64,000 nucleotides of DNA. Origin: Proluteimonas luteida. Lineage in GTDB: Bacteria > Pseudomonadota > Gammaproteobacteria > Xanthomonadales > Xanthomonadaceae. This document shows, one piece after another, positions 1 to 7,054 of this stretch (its first letter is position 1; each line of letters starts with the position of its first letter). The notes below the pieces were generated by a model. That model ran no database searches and was not told the DNA's origin. It saw nothing but the letters and a program-made list of their open reading frames with translations. The stretch lies in assembly GCF_021191695.1 (NCBI RefSeq), contig NZ_JAIWPT010000018.1, positions 1 to 64,000 on the forward strand, in the 5' to 3' direction. Both the position numbers and the translations under genes were made by a program.

Positions 1-74
1 ATGATCTCCAGCACCAGCGCCGACTTGCGCCGCGCCGTCCAACGCTTGATCTCTTCGTCCATCACTTGGCTCAT
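1..74 (-). mobile_element. 5' end of an IS transposase subunit gene (partial)
   Basis: The minus strand starts with ATG at 74 behind a good Shine-Dalgarno (AAGGAG, 8 nt upstream). It reads MSQVMDEEIKRWTARRKS and continues past the window edge. This N-terminus resembles the small DNA-binding first ORF (OrfA / DUF1153-like) of IS3-type insertion sequences. The end of the element probably lies near 120-130, just before the coding frame of the neighbouring broken esterase becomes recognisable. Only 24 codons are visible, so family and completeness are inferred. Confidence 0.6.
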
Positions 75-127
75 CGGTGTCTCCTTCGGAAAGTAACACC
101 TGAGCAGGAAATCAGTGGGTCATTACA

Positions 128-790
128 TTGGGGCTGTACGGCTCGGACGTCTGCAAGTGGCTGACCGATGCCGGCATCGCCTGCGTGCTCGTGAAGTATC
201 GCGTGCCCAACACGGGCTGCAACTGGAATGCCACCACGAAGCAGCATGAGTCGCCGGCCATTCCGATGGCCCTGCAGGATGCGCAGCGCGCGATGTCCCT
301 GGTCCGCTACAACGCCGAGGACTGGGGCATCGATCCGAATCGTATCGGCGTCATGGGATTCTCCGCCGGCGGCAACCTGGCCGTGCTGTCTAGCACGGGG
401 TTCGTGTCGCGCAAGTACGCGCCGGCCGACGCCGCGGATCAGGTGAGCATTCGCCCCGACTTCGCGATTCCGGTCTATCCGGGACACATGACCATGGAGC
501 ACAAGAACCGGCGCCCCAAGGACTCGCCTGCGGCGCGGGAACTCAATACGGACATCGTCGTGTCCGCGGCCGTGCCGCCGACCCTGCTCATCCACGCGAA
601 GTACGATCCGGTCGATCCAGTCGAGTATTCGGAGGTCTACGACAAGGCACTGCGCGAGGTCGGTGCGAACGTGACCTTGATCCGCTACGAGAACGGCGGG
701 CACGCCTTCGGTGTGTGCCAGCAGGGAACCGATAGCGACCGATGGACGCGGGATGCGATGCGCTGGCTGGGTGACATCGGGATGCGGTGA
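128..790 (+). pseudogene. 5'-truncated alpha/beta-hydrolase (acetyl esterase/lipase family)
   Basis: The frame encodes the C-terminal two thirds of a BD-FAE/Aes-type hydrolase. It has the nucleophile elbow GFSAGG, a DPVDPVEY segment near the acid residue, and a late His in NGGHAFG. The N-terminal oxyanion-hole region (a PGGGY or HGGG motif, normally about 100 residues upstream) is missing. The frame is open only back to 104 and has no ATG or Shine-Dalgarno; 128 is a TTG. Together with the IS end at 1-120 this indicates truncation by insertion. The enzyme cannot be functional as it stands. No gene is seen in 791-1084 between it and sctT. Confidence 0.75.
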
Positions 791-1084
791 GCAGCGATGG
801 CGCCGGTCACGGTGCGCTCGGTACCCGTGCCAGGTGCCCATGTCACTTCGATCTGGGCTGGTCAGCCGAAGTCTGGAATGTTGGATCTGTCACAGTCCGA
901 TCGGATGCTGCCTTCCGGTGTGACCCAGATGAGCGAACGCGTCGCCTCGGCGAACTGGGTCGGGCGATGGCCAGGACCGCCAAGGCTGTGATCGCAGGCG
1001 TCAACGAGACGAACAGAGCCCGCTCCGCTGCTGTTCGCGACGGTTCCTGGCCGAGCCCCGGCCGGACAGGCTTGCGCTACGCGT

Positions 1085-1867
1085 TCATCCCCCGAACGCG
1101 CTCTTGAGCGCATTGACCAGCCCGCTGTTGTCGACCAGCCGGCGCATCACCACCTCGACGAACACGCCGAGCATCAGCAGGATGATCGCGGTCGCCAGCC
1201 AGGCCTTGATCGGCATCGTCAGCGCGAACACGTTGAGCTGCGGGGCGTAGCGGTTGACCAGGCCGAACGACAGGTCGATGACCAGCAGGATCACCATCGC
1301 GGGCGCGGCGAGCAGCAGCATCGCGGTCATCAGGTAACTGAACTGCCCGACGAACAACGCCATCCCGCTCATGCGGATGTCAGGGAAGAAGCTCATCACC
1401 GGCCACACCGTGTAGCTGGTCATCAGCAGGTCGAGGAACACCAGGAATGCGCCGCTGGCCATGAACAGCCAGGTCGCCAGCTGCGACAGGAATTCGCCGT
1501 GCAGCGAGGTCTGGTGGCCCTGGATCGGGTCGAAGATCTGCGCCATCGACATGCCGACCTGGGTGTCGATGATGTTGCCGGCCGAGCTGATTGCCCAGAA
1601 CACGATGCCGTAGCAGAACCCGATCGAGATGCCGATGAAGGTCTCCTTGAGCACGATCGCCGACCAGTGCGCGGTGCCCGCCTGGTCGATCGGCGGGGCG
1701 CCGGCCAGCGCGATCGGGATCGCGACGATCGCCAGGCTGACCATGAAGCTGTTGCGCACCATGGCCGGCACCGTCTCGGTGGTCAGCAGCGGCAGCATCA
1801 GGAAGGCGCCGGCCACGCGCGGCAGGGTCAGCGCCAGCGCCAGCATCGGATTGGTGCCGAAGTCCAT
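1085..1867 (-). CDS. sctT: T3SS export apparatus protein SctT (HrcT/YscT/FliR family)
   Basis: A 260-residue, strongly hydrophobic protein beginning MDFGTNPMLALALTLPRVAG, the usual length and start of SctT. It has about six membrane segments and the conserved stretches ETFIGISIGF and FDPIQGHQTSLHGEF. SctT closes the tip of the SctR-SctS-SctT export gate in the inner membrane. The ATG shares one base with the sctS stop (TGATG), so translation is probably coupled. A longer in-frame reading upstream is only an antisense extension through sctS. In related clusters sctU follows sctT; here the downstream DNA holds an esterase fragment and an IS instead. Confidence 0.93.
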   Translation of the reverse strand: MDFGTNPMLALALTLPRVAGAFLMLPLLTTETVPAMVRNSFMVSLAIVAIPIALAGAPPIDQAGTAHWSAIVLKETFIGISIGFCYGIVFWAISSAGNIIDTQVGMSMAQIFDPIQGHQTSLHGEFLSQLATWLFMASGAFLVFLDLLMTSYTVWPVMSFFPDIRMSGMALFVGQFSYLMTAMLLLAAPAMVILLVIDLSFGLVNRYAPQLNVFALTMPIKAWLATAIILLMLGVFVEVVMRRLVDNSGLVNALKSAFGG

Positions 1868-2133
1868 CAGCGCCGCGTCAGGCTGGGGAAGTCGAGGAAG
1901 ATGCGGTCGGCGAACACGTACAGCGAGCCGCCGATCAGCGACGCGGTGACGAACAGCATGATCACCACGGTGAGGAACTTCAGCGCGTAGGGAAACGTCT
2001 GCTCCTGCAGCTGGGTGGCCGCCTGCAGGAACGCCACGACCAGGCCGACCAGCGCCGCGGCCGCGACCGGCGGGCCGGACAGCAGCAGCACCAGCCACAG
2101 TGCCTCCTTGGTGAACTCCAGTACGTCGCCCAT
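1867..2133 (-). CDS. sctS: T3SS export apparatus protein SctS (HrcS/FliQ family)
   Basis: An 88-residue protein with two transmembrane helices and the family signature AATQLQEQTFPYALKFLTV, of normal FliQ/SctS length. It forms part of the helical export gate with SctR and SctT. The gene overlaps sctT by one base. It follows directly on the stop codon of a dubious 63-codon ORF (TAG-ATG), and it is separated from sctR by about 264 bp. That gap is unusual, because sctR and sctS normally abut. Confidence 0.95.
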   Translation of the reverse strand: MGDVLEFTKEALWLVLLLSGPPVAAAALVGLVVAFLQAATQLQEQTFPYALKFLTVVIMLFVTASLIGGSLYVFADRIFLDFPSLTRR

Positions 2134-2325
2134 CTAGGGTCTGCCGGCGCTGTCGGGACGGGTCACGTTGTCGTGTCCGGCGCCCGGGGGGTTGTGCGTG
2201 GCGCAGCGGCAGGCTGGCCGCCTGTCCAAGCCGCGCGCGGCCGCCCGGGCGCCGGACACGGCAATCCGGAGGGCCGTGTCTGGGCGCGCGCGATGCGGTG
2301 TCATCATTCGATTTCTTGTCGACAT
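2134..2325 (-). CDS. Dubious 63-codon ORF between sctR and sctS
   Basis: This ORF starts MSTRNRMMTPHRARPDT behind a fair Shine-Dalgarno (GAGGA about 7 nt before ATG), and its TAG stop directly abuts the sctS ATG. That layout would allow translational coupling into sctS, possibly as a leader peptide. The composition is Arg/Ala/Pro-rich with no recognisable domain, and the ORF contains both arms of two inverted repeats. It may simply be chance coding in a structured spacer. Confidence 0.25.
   Translation of the reverse strand: MSTRNRMMTPHRARPDTALRIAVSGARAAARGLDRRPACRCATHNPPGAGHDNVTRPDSAGRP
2172..2280. repeat. Nested inverted repeats in the sctR-sctS spacer
   Basis: A perfect 17-bp inverted repeat is formed by 2172-2188 (CGTGTCCGGCGCCCGGG) and 2244-2260, with a 55-nt loop. 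It competes with a second perfect 8-bp stem, 2255-2262 (GACACGGC) and 2273-2280, with a 10-nt loop. The shared bases 2255-2260 make the two structures mutually exclusive. The leftward sct mRNA would therefore fold strongly between sctR and sctS. No U-tract follows either stem, so a simple intrinsic terminator is unlikely. An attenuator or RNA-processing site is a guess. Confidence 0.6.
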
Positions 2326-2397
2326 GAGCTTCCTCGTTCTTGCTTACTCGCACGCGCCCGGGCGCGGCGTGGCCTGTTCCGACAGCGTCTGCAGACC

Positions 2398-3387
2398 CTA
2401 TGTGACTCCGTAGGTGAGCACGAGGCCGTGCACCAGCTTGGCCCAGCCGTCGATCAGCACGAACAGCAGCAGCTTGAACGGCAGCGACACCGTGGTCGGC
2501 GACAGCATCATCATGCCCAGCGCCAGCAGGATGTTGGCGACCACCAGGTCGATGATCAGGAACGGCAGGAAGATCAGGAAGCCGATCTGGAACGCGGCGG
2601 TCAGTTCGCTGACGGTGAACGCGGGCACGATGACGATGAAGTCGTCCGGGGTCATCGCCCCGCGGCGCTCGGGCGGCAGCATGCGCTGCACGCTGCGCAG
2701 GAAGAACGCGCGCTCGGCGTCGCTGGAGTGCTGGATCAGGAAGGTGCGCAGCGGTTCCTTGCCGGCGTCCATCATCGTCAGCATGCGGTTGGTGTCGAAG
2801 GTGCTGCTGCCGGACGGCGCCGGGGCCGGGGTCGACATGCCGGTGGTTTCCTCGGCGAGGCCGCGGACCTCCGGGGCGGCCGGCGCCTCGCGCGGATCGG
2901 CGCTCGAGCCGCCCTGGACCGCGCTGAACATCGGGTCCGGCGTCTCCGCCGCGGCGGCCCGCGCCGCGGCCTCGGCCTGCAGTCCCGCGGCGGCGGCCGG
3001 GCTGGTCGGCACCGGCGCATCGTCCTGCGCCGGCGCCGCGTCGGGGCGGACCGGGATCGCCCGGCCCTCGCGGATCGCCTGGCGCTCGGCGCGCGCGTCG
3101 ATCTGCCGCTGTACCGCGGCCGGTGGCGGCCGGCCCTCGAGCCGGGCATTGACCGCATCCTGCACATCGAGGATCACCGGATACATGACGTAGATCGACA
3201 GCACGATCGCCAGCCCGTTGATGACCACGTTCGGCGGCACCTGCTGCAGGCCGAGCGCGTTGCGCAGCAGGCTCAGCACGACGACGATCTTGGTGAACGA
3301 GGTGACCATCACCGCGACGAACGGGGCCAGCGCCAGGCTGACCACCGTCACCAGGACGAGGGCGGGCGAGAAGGTGCTGAAATCCAT
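2398..3387 (-). CDS. sctR: T3SS export apparatus protein SctR (HrcR/FliP family) with a long insertion
   Basis: Clear SctR/FliP by the N-terminal helices with SFTKIVVVLSLLRNALGLQQ and the C-terminal core IVPAFTVSELTAAFQIGF, FLIIDLVVANILLALGMMML and SLPFKLLLFVLIDGW. SctR builds the pentameric core of the export gate. The protein has 329 residues where about 215-220 are usual. Residues 88-197 form an extra Ala/Pro/Glu-rich, low-complexity, probably disordered stretch in the loop between the second and third membrane segments. The reading frame is uninterrupted on both sides, so this is a true insertion rather than a mis-called start. The stop lies 3 nt before the sctQ... wait-free junction order is sctQ then sctR, with 3 nt between them. 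Confidence 0.93.
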   Translation of the reverse strand: MDFSTFSPALVLVTVVSLALAPFVAVMVTSFTKIVVVLSLLRNALGLQQVPPNVVINGLAIVLSIYVMYPVILDVQDAVNARLEGRPPPAAVQRQIDARAERQAIREGRAIPVRPDAAPAQDDAPVPTSPAAAAGLQAEAAARAAAAETPDPMFSAVQGGSSADPREAPAAPEVRGLAEETTGMSTPAPAPSGSSTFDTNRMLTMMDAGKEPLRTFLIQHSSDAERAFFLRSVQRMLPPERRGAMTPDDFIVIVPAFTVSELTAAFQIGFLIFLPFLIIDLVVANILLALGMMMLSPTTVSLPFKLLLFVLIDGWAKLVHGLVLTYGVT

Positions 3388-3390
3388 GCG

Positions 3391-3678
3391 TCAGCTCCAG
3401 GACACCAGGCGGACGCCGAGGGTATCGCCGACGGCGACCAGTTCGCCGTGTCCGGCGACGCGGCCGTTGGTGCGGATCGTCACGTTGGCGCCTTCGAGCT
3501 GGGTCGGCAACGCGAACACGTACCCGGGCTGCAGGCCGGCGATCTCGCCCAGCGGCAGCTCGACGCCGCCGACGTCGAACTCCACCTGCACCGGCAGCTT
3601 GCTGGCCGGATCCTCGGCGGGTGCCGCGGGGGCGGTGTCGTCGACCGGTGCGTCGGAGGTGGTGTCCTGTTGCGTCAT
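3391..3678 (-). other. Possible internal translation start giving a 95-residue SctQ-C
   Basis: Inside sctQ an in-frame ATG at 3678 (MTQQDTTSDAPVDD) is preceded by GGAG at a 9-nt spacing. It sits just upstream of the SPOA domain. In several T3SSs (YscQ-C, SpaO-short) such a start makes a separate C-terminal fragment that joins the full-length protein. Position and product size fit that pattern; expression is inferred. Confidence 0.45.
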
Positions 3679-4497
3679 TGGGGGGGTCTCCAGGGAAGAG
3701 GGGGAAGCGGCATGGCGCGGGGCGGCGGCAGCGGGACCGTCGATGCGCCAGCCATCCGGACCGGACCGGACCGGCCAGCGCAGGCCGGCGGTCTCGGCGA
3801 CCAGCGGCGGCAGGCGGGCGTTGCCGACCACGACCACGTCGCCGGGGCGCAGGCTGCGCAGGTCGGCCACGGTCAGCGGCGGCACCGTCAACGCGATCCT
3901 GACCTGCGCCGGCAGCTGCCGCCAGCGGCCGGGATCGGCCGGTGCCGGCGGGTCGGTGCGGGTCTGCAGCCGTGCCAGCCAGTCGCTCGGCAGGCGCAGG
4001 GTGCCGGCCAGTTCGCCGTCGTCGCCGTTGTCCGCGGTCAGCCGGAAGTCGAGCCAGACCACGTCGTCGCCCGCTGCGGCGTCGGCCTCGACCAGCGGCA
4101 GCAGCGCGGTGCCGAGCGCCTCGCCCAGGCGCACCAGCGTCGCCTCGTGGGCGAGGCTCCAGGCCAGAACGCGGGCGCGGCCGCGGTAGTCCTGCCAGTG
4201 CAGGGCGTCGCCGGCCACCGCGGCGGTGCCGGCGGTCAGCAACAGGCCGACGCGGCTGCCTTCGGCATCGAGTTCGATCACCGCGCTGTCGCCGGCCGGC
4301 GCACGGCCCGCGTGCAACTGCAGGGTGCCGCCGTCGGCCTTGCGCTGCCGCGCGCGGCCATGGAAGGCGCGCAGGGCGTCGGCCAGCGCCGGCGCCAGCG
4401 CCGGCAGGCGGCCGCGCAGCGGCGTTGCGGCCGGCGTTGCCGGGCCGGTCTTGCGCCGGGGCGCGCGCGGGGATTTGCGGGGTGCCGGGTCAGCCAT
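3391..4497 (-). CDS. sctQ: T3SS cytoplasmic C-ring/sorting platform protein SctQ (HrcQ/YscQ)
   Basis: A 368-residue protein with a C-terminal SPOA (surface presentation of antigens) domain at about residues 300-368: VQVEFDVGGVELPLGEIAGL, then GELVAVGDTLGVRLVSW. The N-terminal two thirds are divergent, as is usual in SctQ, starting with a basic Pro-rich tail. SctQ forms the cytosolic pods of the sorting platform with SctK and SctL. The gene overlaps the upstream response-regulator gene by 8 nt and is followed after 3 nt by sctR, so it belongs to the kinase-regulator-Q-R(-S-T) transcript. An internal start at residue 274 may yield a short SctQ-C form. Confidence 0.9.
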   Translation of the reverse strand: MADPAPRKSPRAPRRKTGPATPAATPLRGRLPALAPALADALRAFHGRARQRKADGGTLQLHAGRAPAGDSAVIELDAEGSRVGLLLTAGTAAVAGDALHWQDYRGRARVLAWSLAHEATLVRLGEALGTALLPLVEADAAAGDDVVWLDFRLTADNGDDGELAGTLRLPSDWLARLQTRTDPPAPADPGRWRQLPAQVRIALTVPPLTVADLRSLRPGDVVVVGNARLPPLVAETAGLRWPVRSGPDGWRIDGPAAAAPRHAASPSSLETPPMTQQDTTSDAPVDDTAPAAPAEDPASKLPVQVEFDVGGVELPLGEIAGLQPGYVFALPTQLEGANVTIRTNGRVAGHGELVAVGDTLGVRLVSWS

Positions 4498-5086
4498 GGC
4501 CGAGCGCGACCTTCATCAGTTCGGGCAGGGAGCGTACGCCGAGTTTGTTCATCATGTTGGCTCGATGCAGTTCAACGGTCTTGATGCTGATGCCGAGGAT
4601 GTCGGCGATGATCTTGTTGGGCTTGCTGGCGACCACGAGGTCCAGCACCTGGCGCTCGCGCGGGCTCAGTTTCGCCAGCGCCGCGCCCTGCGGCGAGCCG
4701 GCCTGCTGGCGCTCGCGGGTCAGCGCGGTGCGGATCGCCTCGATCAGCGCCTCGTCGCCGAAGGGCTTTTCGAGGAAGTTCGACGCGCCCTTGCGCATCG
4801 CCTCGACCGCCAGCGGCACGTCGCCGTGCGCGGTGACGAAGATCAGCGGCAGGGTCGAGCCGCGGCGCAGCAGTTCCTCCTGCAGCTGCAGCCCGCTCAT
4901 CTCCGGCATGCGGATGTCCGAGACCAGGCATTCGCCGTCGCCATGGCGGGTGTTGTCGAACACGATCAGGAACGCCGCGCCGGACGCGAACGCGCGGACC
5001 TCGAAGCCCGCGGTTTCCAGCAGCCACGCGGTCGAATCGCGGAAGCCGTCGTTGTCGTCGACCAGATACACGCAGGTGTCGGCCAT
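4490..5086 (-). CDS. FixJ/NarL-type response regulator linked to the T3SS
   Basis: A 198-residue protein with an N-terminal receiver domain (acidic pair DD at 10-11, phospho-acceptor Asp57 in VSDIRMPEMSG, Thr in VTAHGD, Lys in LEKPF). It ends in a LuxR-type helix-turn-helix (LSPRERQVLDLVV, then IKTVELHRANMMNKLGV). It lies 3 nt after the sensor kinase gene and overlaps sctQ by 8 nt, so all are probably co-transcribed. It is therefore a strong candidate for the cluster regulator, in the way SsrB serves SPI-2. LuxR-type regulators bind inverted repeats, and the CTAGGG-N4-CCCTAG sites at 16872, 17583 and 22112 are candidate targets (inference). Confidence 0.9.
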   Translation of the reverse strand: MADTCVYLVDDNDGFRDSTAWLLETAGFEVRAFASGAAFLIVFDNTRHGDGECLVSDIRMPEMSGLQLQEELLRRGSTLPLIFVTAHGDVPLAVEAMRKGASNFLEKPFGDEALIEAIRTALTRERQQAGSPQGAALAKLSPRERQVLDLVVASKPNKIIADILGISIKTVELHRANMMNKLGVRSLPELMKVALGHG

Positions 5087-5089
5087 GCG

Positions 5090-6214
5090 TCACATCCTCC
5101 TGTCGGGGCTGGGCAGGGTGAAGCCGAACACGCTGCCGCCGCCGTCGCGCGCTTCGAAGAACAGCCGGCCCTCGTGGTATTCGATGATCGACCGGCAGAT
5201 CGCCAGGCCGATGCCGAGGCCGTCGGTCTTGGTGGTGTAGAACGGCGAGAACAGCTGCTCGCTCTGGGCCTGGCTCAGGCCCGGGCCGCGGTCGCAGACC
5301 CGGACCTCGATCTCGCCGTCCAGGTTGACCCGCGCCTCGATGCGCAGCCCGCGCTGCGCGGCCGCCACCTCGCGCATCGCCTCGATCGCGTTCTTGACCA
5401 GGTTCAGCAGCACCTGTTCGATCATCACCCGGTCGGCGTAGACCTGCGGCAGCTGCGGCGCCAGTGCCAGCTCGACGCGCAGCTGCTGGCGCTCGGCCTC
5501 GAGCCGCAAAAGCTCCAGCACCGTGTCGACGATGACCGGCAGGTCCTGTGCGTCGCGGCGCGGTTCGCGCGCGCGGACGAACTCGCGGACCCGGCCGATC
5601 ACCGCGCTGGCGTGCTCGGCCTGGGTCCGCGCGGCCAGCAGCGCGCGCTCGACCTGCACCGGGCCACCGGCCTGGTCGACCAGGCGCAGGCTGCCGTTGA
5701 GATAGTTCACGATCGCCGCCAGCGGCTGGTTGAGTTCGTGGGCCAGGGTCGCGGCCATCTCGCCGACCGACATCAGCCGCGAGGTGAACAGCAGCTTCTC
5801 CTGCTGCGACTTGTGCGAGTCCAGCGCTTCGATGCGTTCGCTGATGTCGACGGCGGTCAGCAGCGACAGCGCGCGGCCGCCGCTGTCGAGCTCGCGCCAG
5901 TGCAGGGCGTACCAGCGGCCGCTGTCGGGCGCGCGGACTTCCTCGCCGCGGGCATCGCCGGTGGCATCGCCGTAGAGCGACGCCAGCAGCGCGTCGCGGT
6001 GCGCGTGGCCGGGAAGCGCGCCCAGGTCCTTGGCGAAGCGGGTATTGGCGGCGACCAGGGTGCCGGTGTCGCGCGCGAACGCGGCGCAGGCGAACGGCAC
6101 CGCCTCGAGTACGTCCGCCAGCGGGGCATCGCCCGCGCCGGCGTCGGCGGGCTTGCGTCTGGCCGGGGCCGGACGCGTGGTCGCTGGCTTGCGGGACCCG
6201 GCCGCCGGGCTCAT
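5090..6214 (-). CDS. Soluble PAS-domain sensor histidine kinase linked to the T3SS
   Basis: 374 residues without a membrane segment. The order is a basic disordered N-terminus (1-30), a PAS-like sensor domain (about 33-130), a HisKA dimerisation helix with phospho-acceptor His159 in LAHELNQPLAAIVNYL, and an HATPase_c domain (N box VLLNLVKNAIEA, G boxes DRGPGLSQ and TDGLGIGLAIC). The HELNQPL box is typical of FixL/DctB-like kinases. It should sense a cytoplasmic signal and phosphorylate the FixJ-like regulator 3 nt downstream. It is the first gene of the leftward T3SS transcript and is divergent from the FliO-like gene, with about 105 bp between them. Confidence 0.9.
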   Translation of the reverse strand: MSPAAGSRKPATTRPAPARRKPADAGAGDAPLADVLEAVPFACAAFARDTGTLVAANTRFAKDLGALPGHAHRDALLASLYGDATGDARGEEVRAPDSGRWYALHWRELDSGGRALSLLTAVDISERIEALDSHKSQQEKLLFTSRLMSVGEMAATLAHELNQPLAAIVNYLNGSLRLVDQAGGPVQVERALLAARTQAEHASAVIGRVREFVRAREPRRDAQDLPVIVDTVLELLRLEAERQQLRVELALAPQLPQVYADRVMIEQVLLNLVKNAIEAMREVAAAQRGLRIEARVNLDGEIEVRVCDRGPGLSQAQSEQLFSPFYTTKTDGLGIGLAICRSIIEYHEGRLFFEARDGGGSVFGFTLPSPDRRM

Positions 6215-6319
6215 GCAGCCGCGCCGGCGGATGCAGGGGGCATGGCGACCGGCACGGCGGTCATGACCTTGCTGCTACCGTAACCGCGCACCAGCCCGGT
6301 GCCAGCCGAGCAGACCGAG

Positions 6320-6766
6320 ATGACCCGCAGTGCCCGCATGCCCCGCCTCTTTCCAATGATGCTGGCCGCCGCCGCGTCGTTCAGCGCACCGCTGTGGGCG
6401 GCAACGACCGCGCCGGACGTCGTGCCCGCACCCGCCCGGGATTCGTTCGTCGGGGAAATGATCGCCATCGTGCTGCCTCTGGTCTTCATCATCGCTGGTC
6501 TGCTGTTGGTACTGCGGTTGCTGCGACGCCGCTACGGCCTGGTCGGCCGTGATTCGCCGCTGACGGTGTTGCAGATCCTTCCCGTGGGGCCGCGTGAGCG
6601 GGTGGTGCTGGTGCAGTCGCGTGCCGGACGGGTGTTCGCGATCGGGGTGGGCGCCCAATCCGTGACCTTCATCACGGATCTTGAATCCGATGACGTCGCA
6701 CCGGGCCCGGAAGACCCCGCCGAACCCCCCGCCCGTTCATGGACCAATATGGGAGGCGGTCGTTAA
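6320..6766 (+). CDS. FliO-like membrane protein at the head of the rightward T3SS block
   Basis: About 148 residues: a cleavable-looking signal (MLAAAASFSAPLWAA), one membrane helix (MIAIVLPLVFIIAGLLLVL), a basic RLLRRRYG border, then a cytoplasmic domain with SPLTVLQILPVGPRERVVLV. Helix, basic patch and the GPRE-x-VVLV core match the FliO/MopB family, the flagellar chaperone for FliP assembly. Non-flagellar T3SSs normally lack FliO. The place next to sctQRST/sctV suggests a dedicated chaperone for the enlarged SctR. The start is uncertain: GTG 6299, ATG 6320 or ATG 6338. A Thr/Pro-rich tail follows the FliO core. Confidence 0.7.
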   Translation: MTRSARMPRLFPMMLAAAASFSAPLWAATTAPDVVPAPARDSFVGEMIAIVLPLVFIIAGLLLVLRLLRRRYGLVGRDSPLTVLQILPVGPRERVVLVQSRAGRVFAIGVGAQSVTFITDLESDDVAPGPEDPAEPPARSWTNMGGGR

Positions 6767-6852
6767 GTCGTTGTGATGTATCGGTTTTTTTCGTCATCAC
6801 GACAGATTCCCGGGCAGCACGCAGAAAGCTGGAACACGTTTGCAACCTTAGA

Positions 6853-6881
6853 TTGACCGGAACATAACATCGCCGGATTAT
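6853..6881 (+). promoter_or_regulatory. Candidate sigma-70 promoter for the sctV transcript
   Basis: TTGACC (6853-6858) and GATTAT (6876-6881) are spaced by 17 bp in the 288-bp region between the FliO-like gene and sctV, which is AT-richer than its surroundings. It would give a leader of about 165 nt before the sctV GTG. The rest of 6767-7054 shows no further gene. Confidence 0.4.
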
Positions 6882-7054
6882 CGTAGAGTGACACAATGTG
6901 ACGCACGAGGTCAGGGGCAGATGCGCCGAATGTTCTCTCTGCAGCGGGATGGGTCAATGCATGGCGCACTGCGTCATGCGATGACCGCCGTGCACGTGGG
7001 TGACGTCAGCCGCCTGTCCTGCGGGACGCCGGCGCGGCGTCGGGCGGGTGGCCG

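Noticed and set aside
2131..2142. A CTAGGGTC half-site at the sctS start, resembling the T3SS operator
   Set aside because: The second arm is missing, and the match arises from the TAG stop and ATG start being adjacent.
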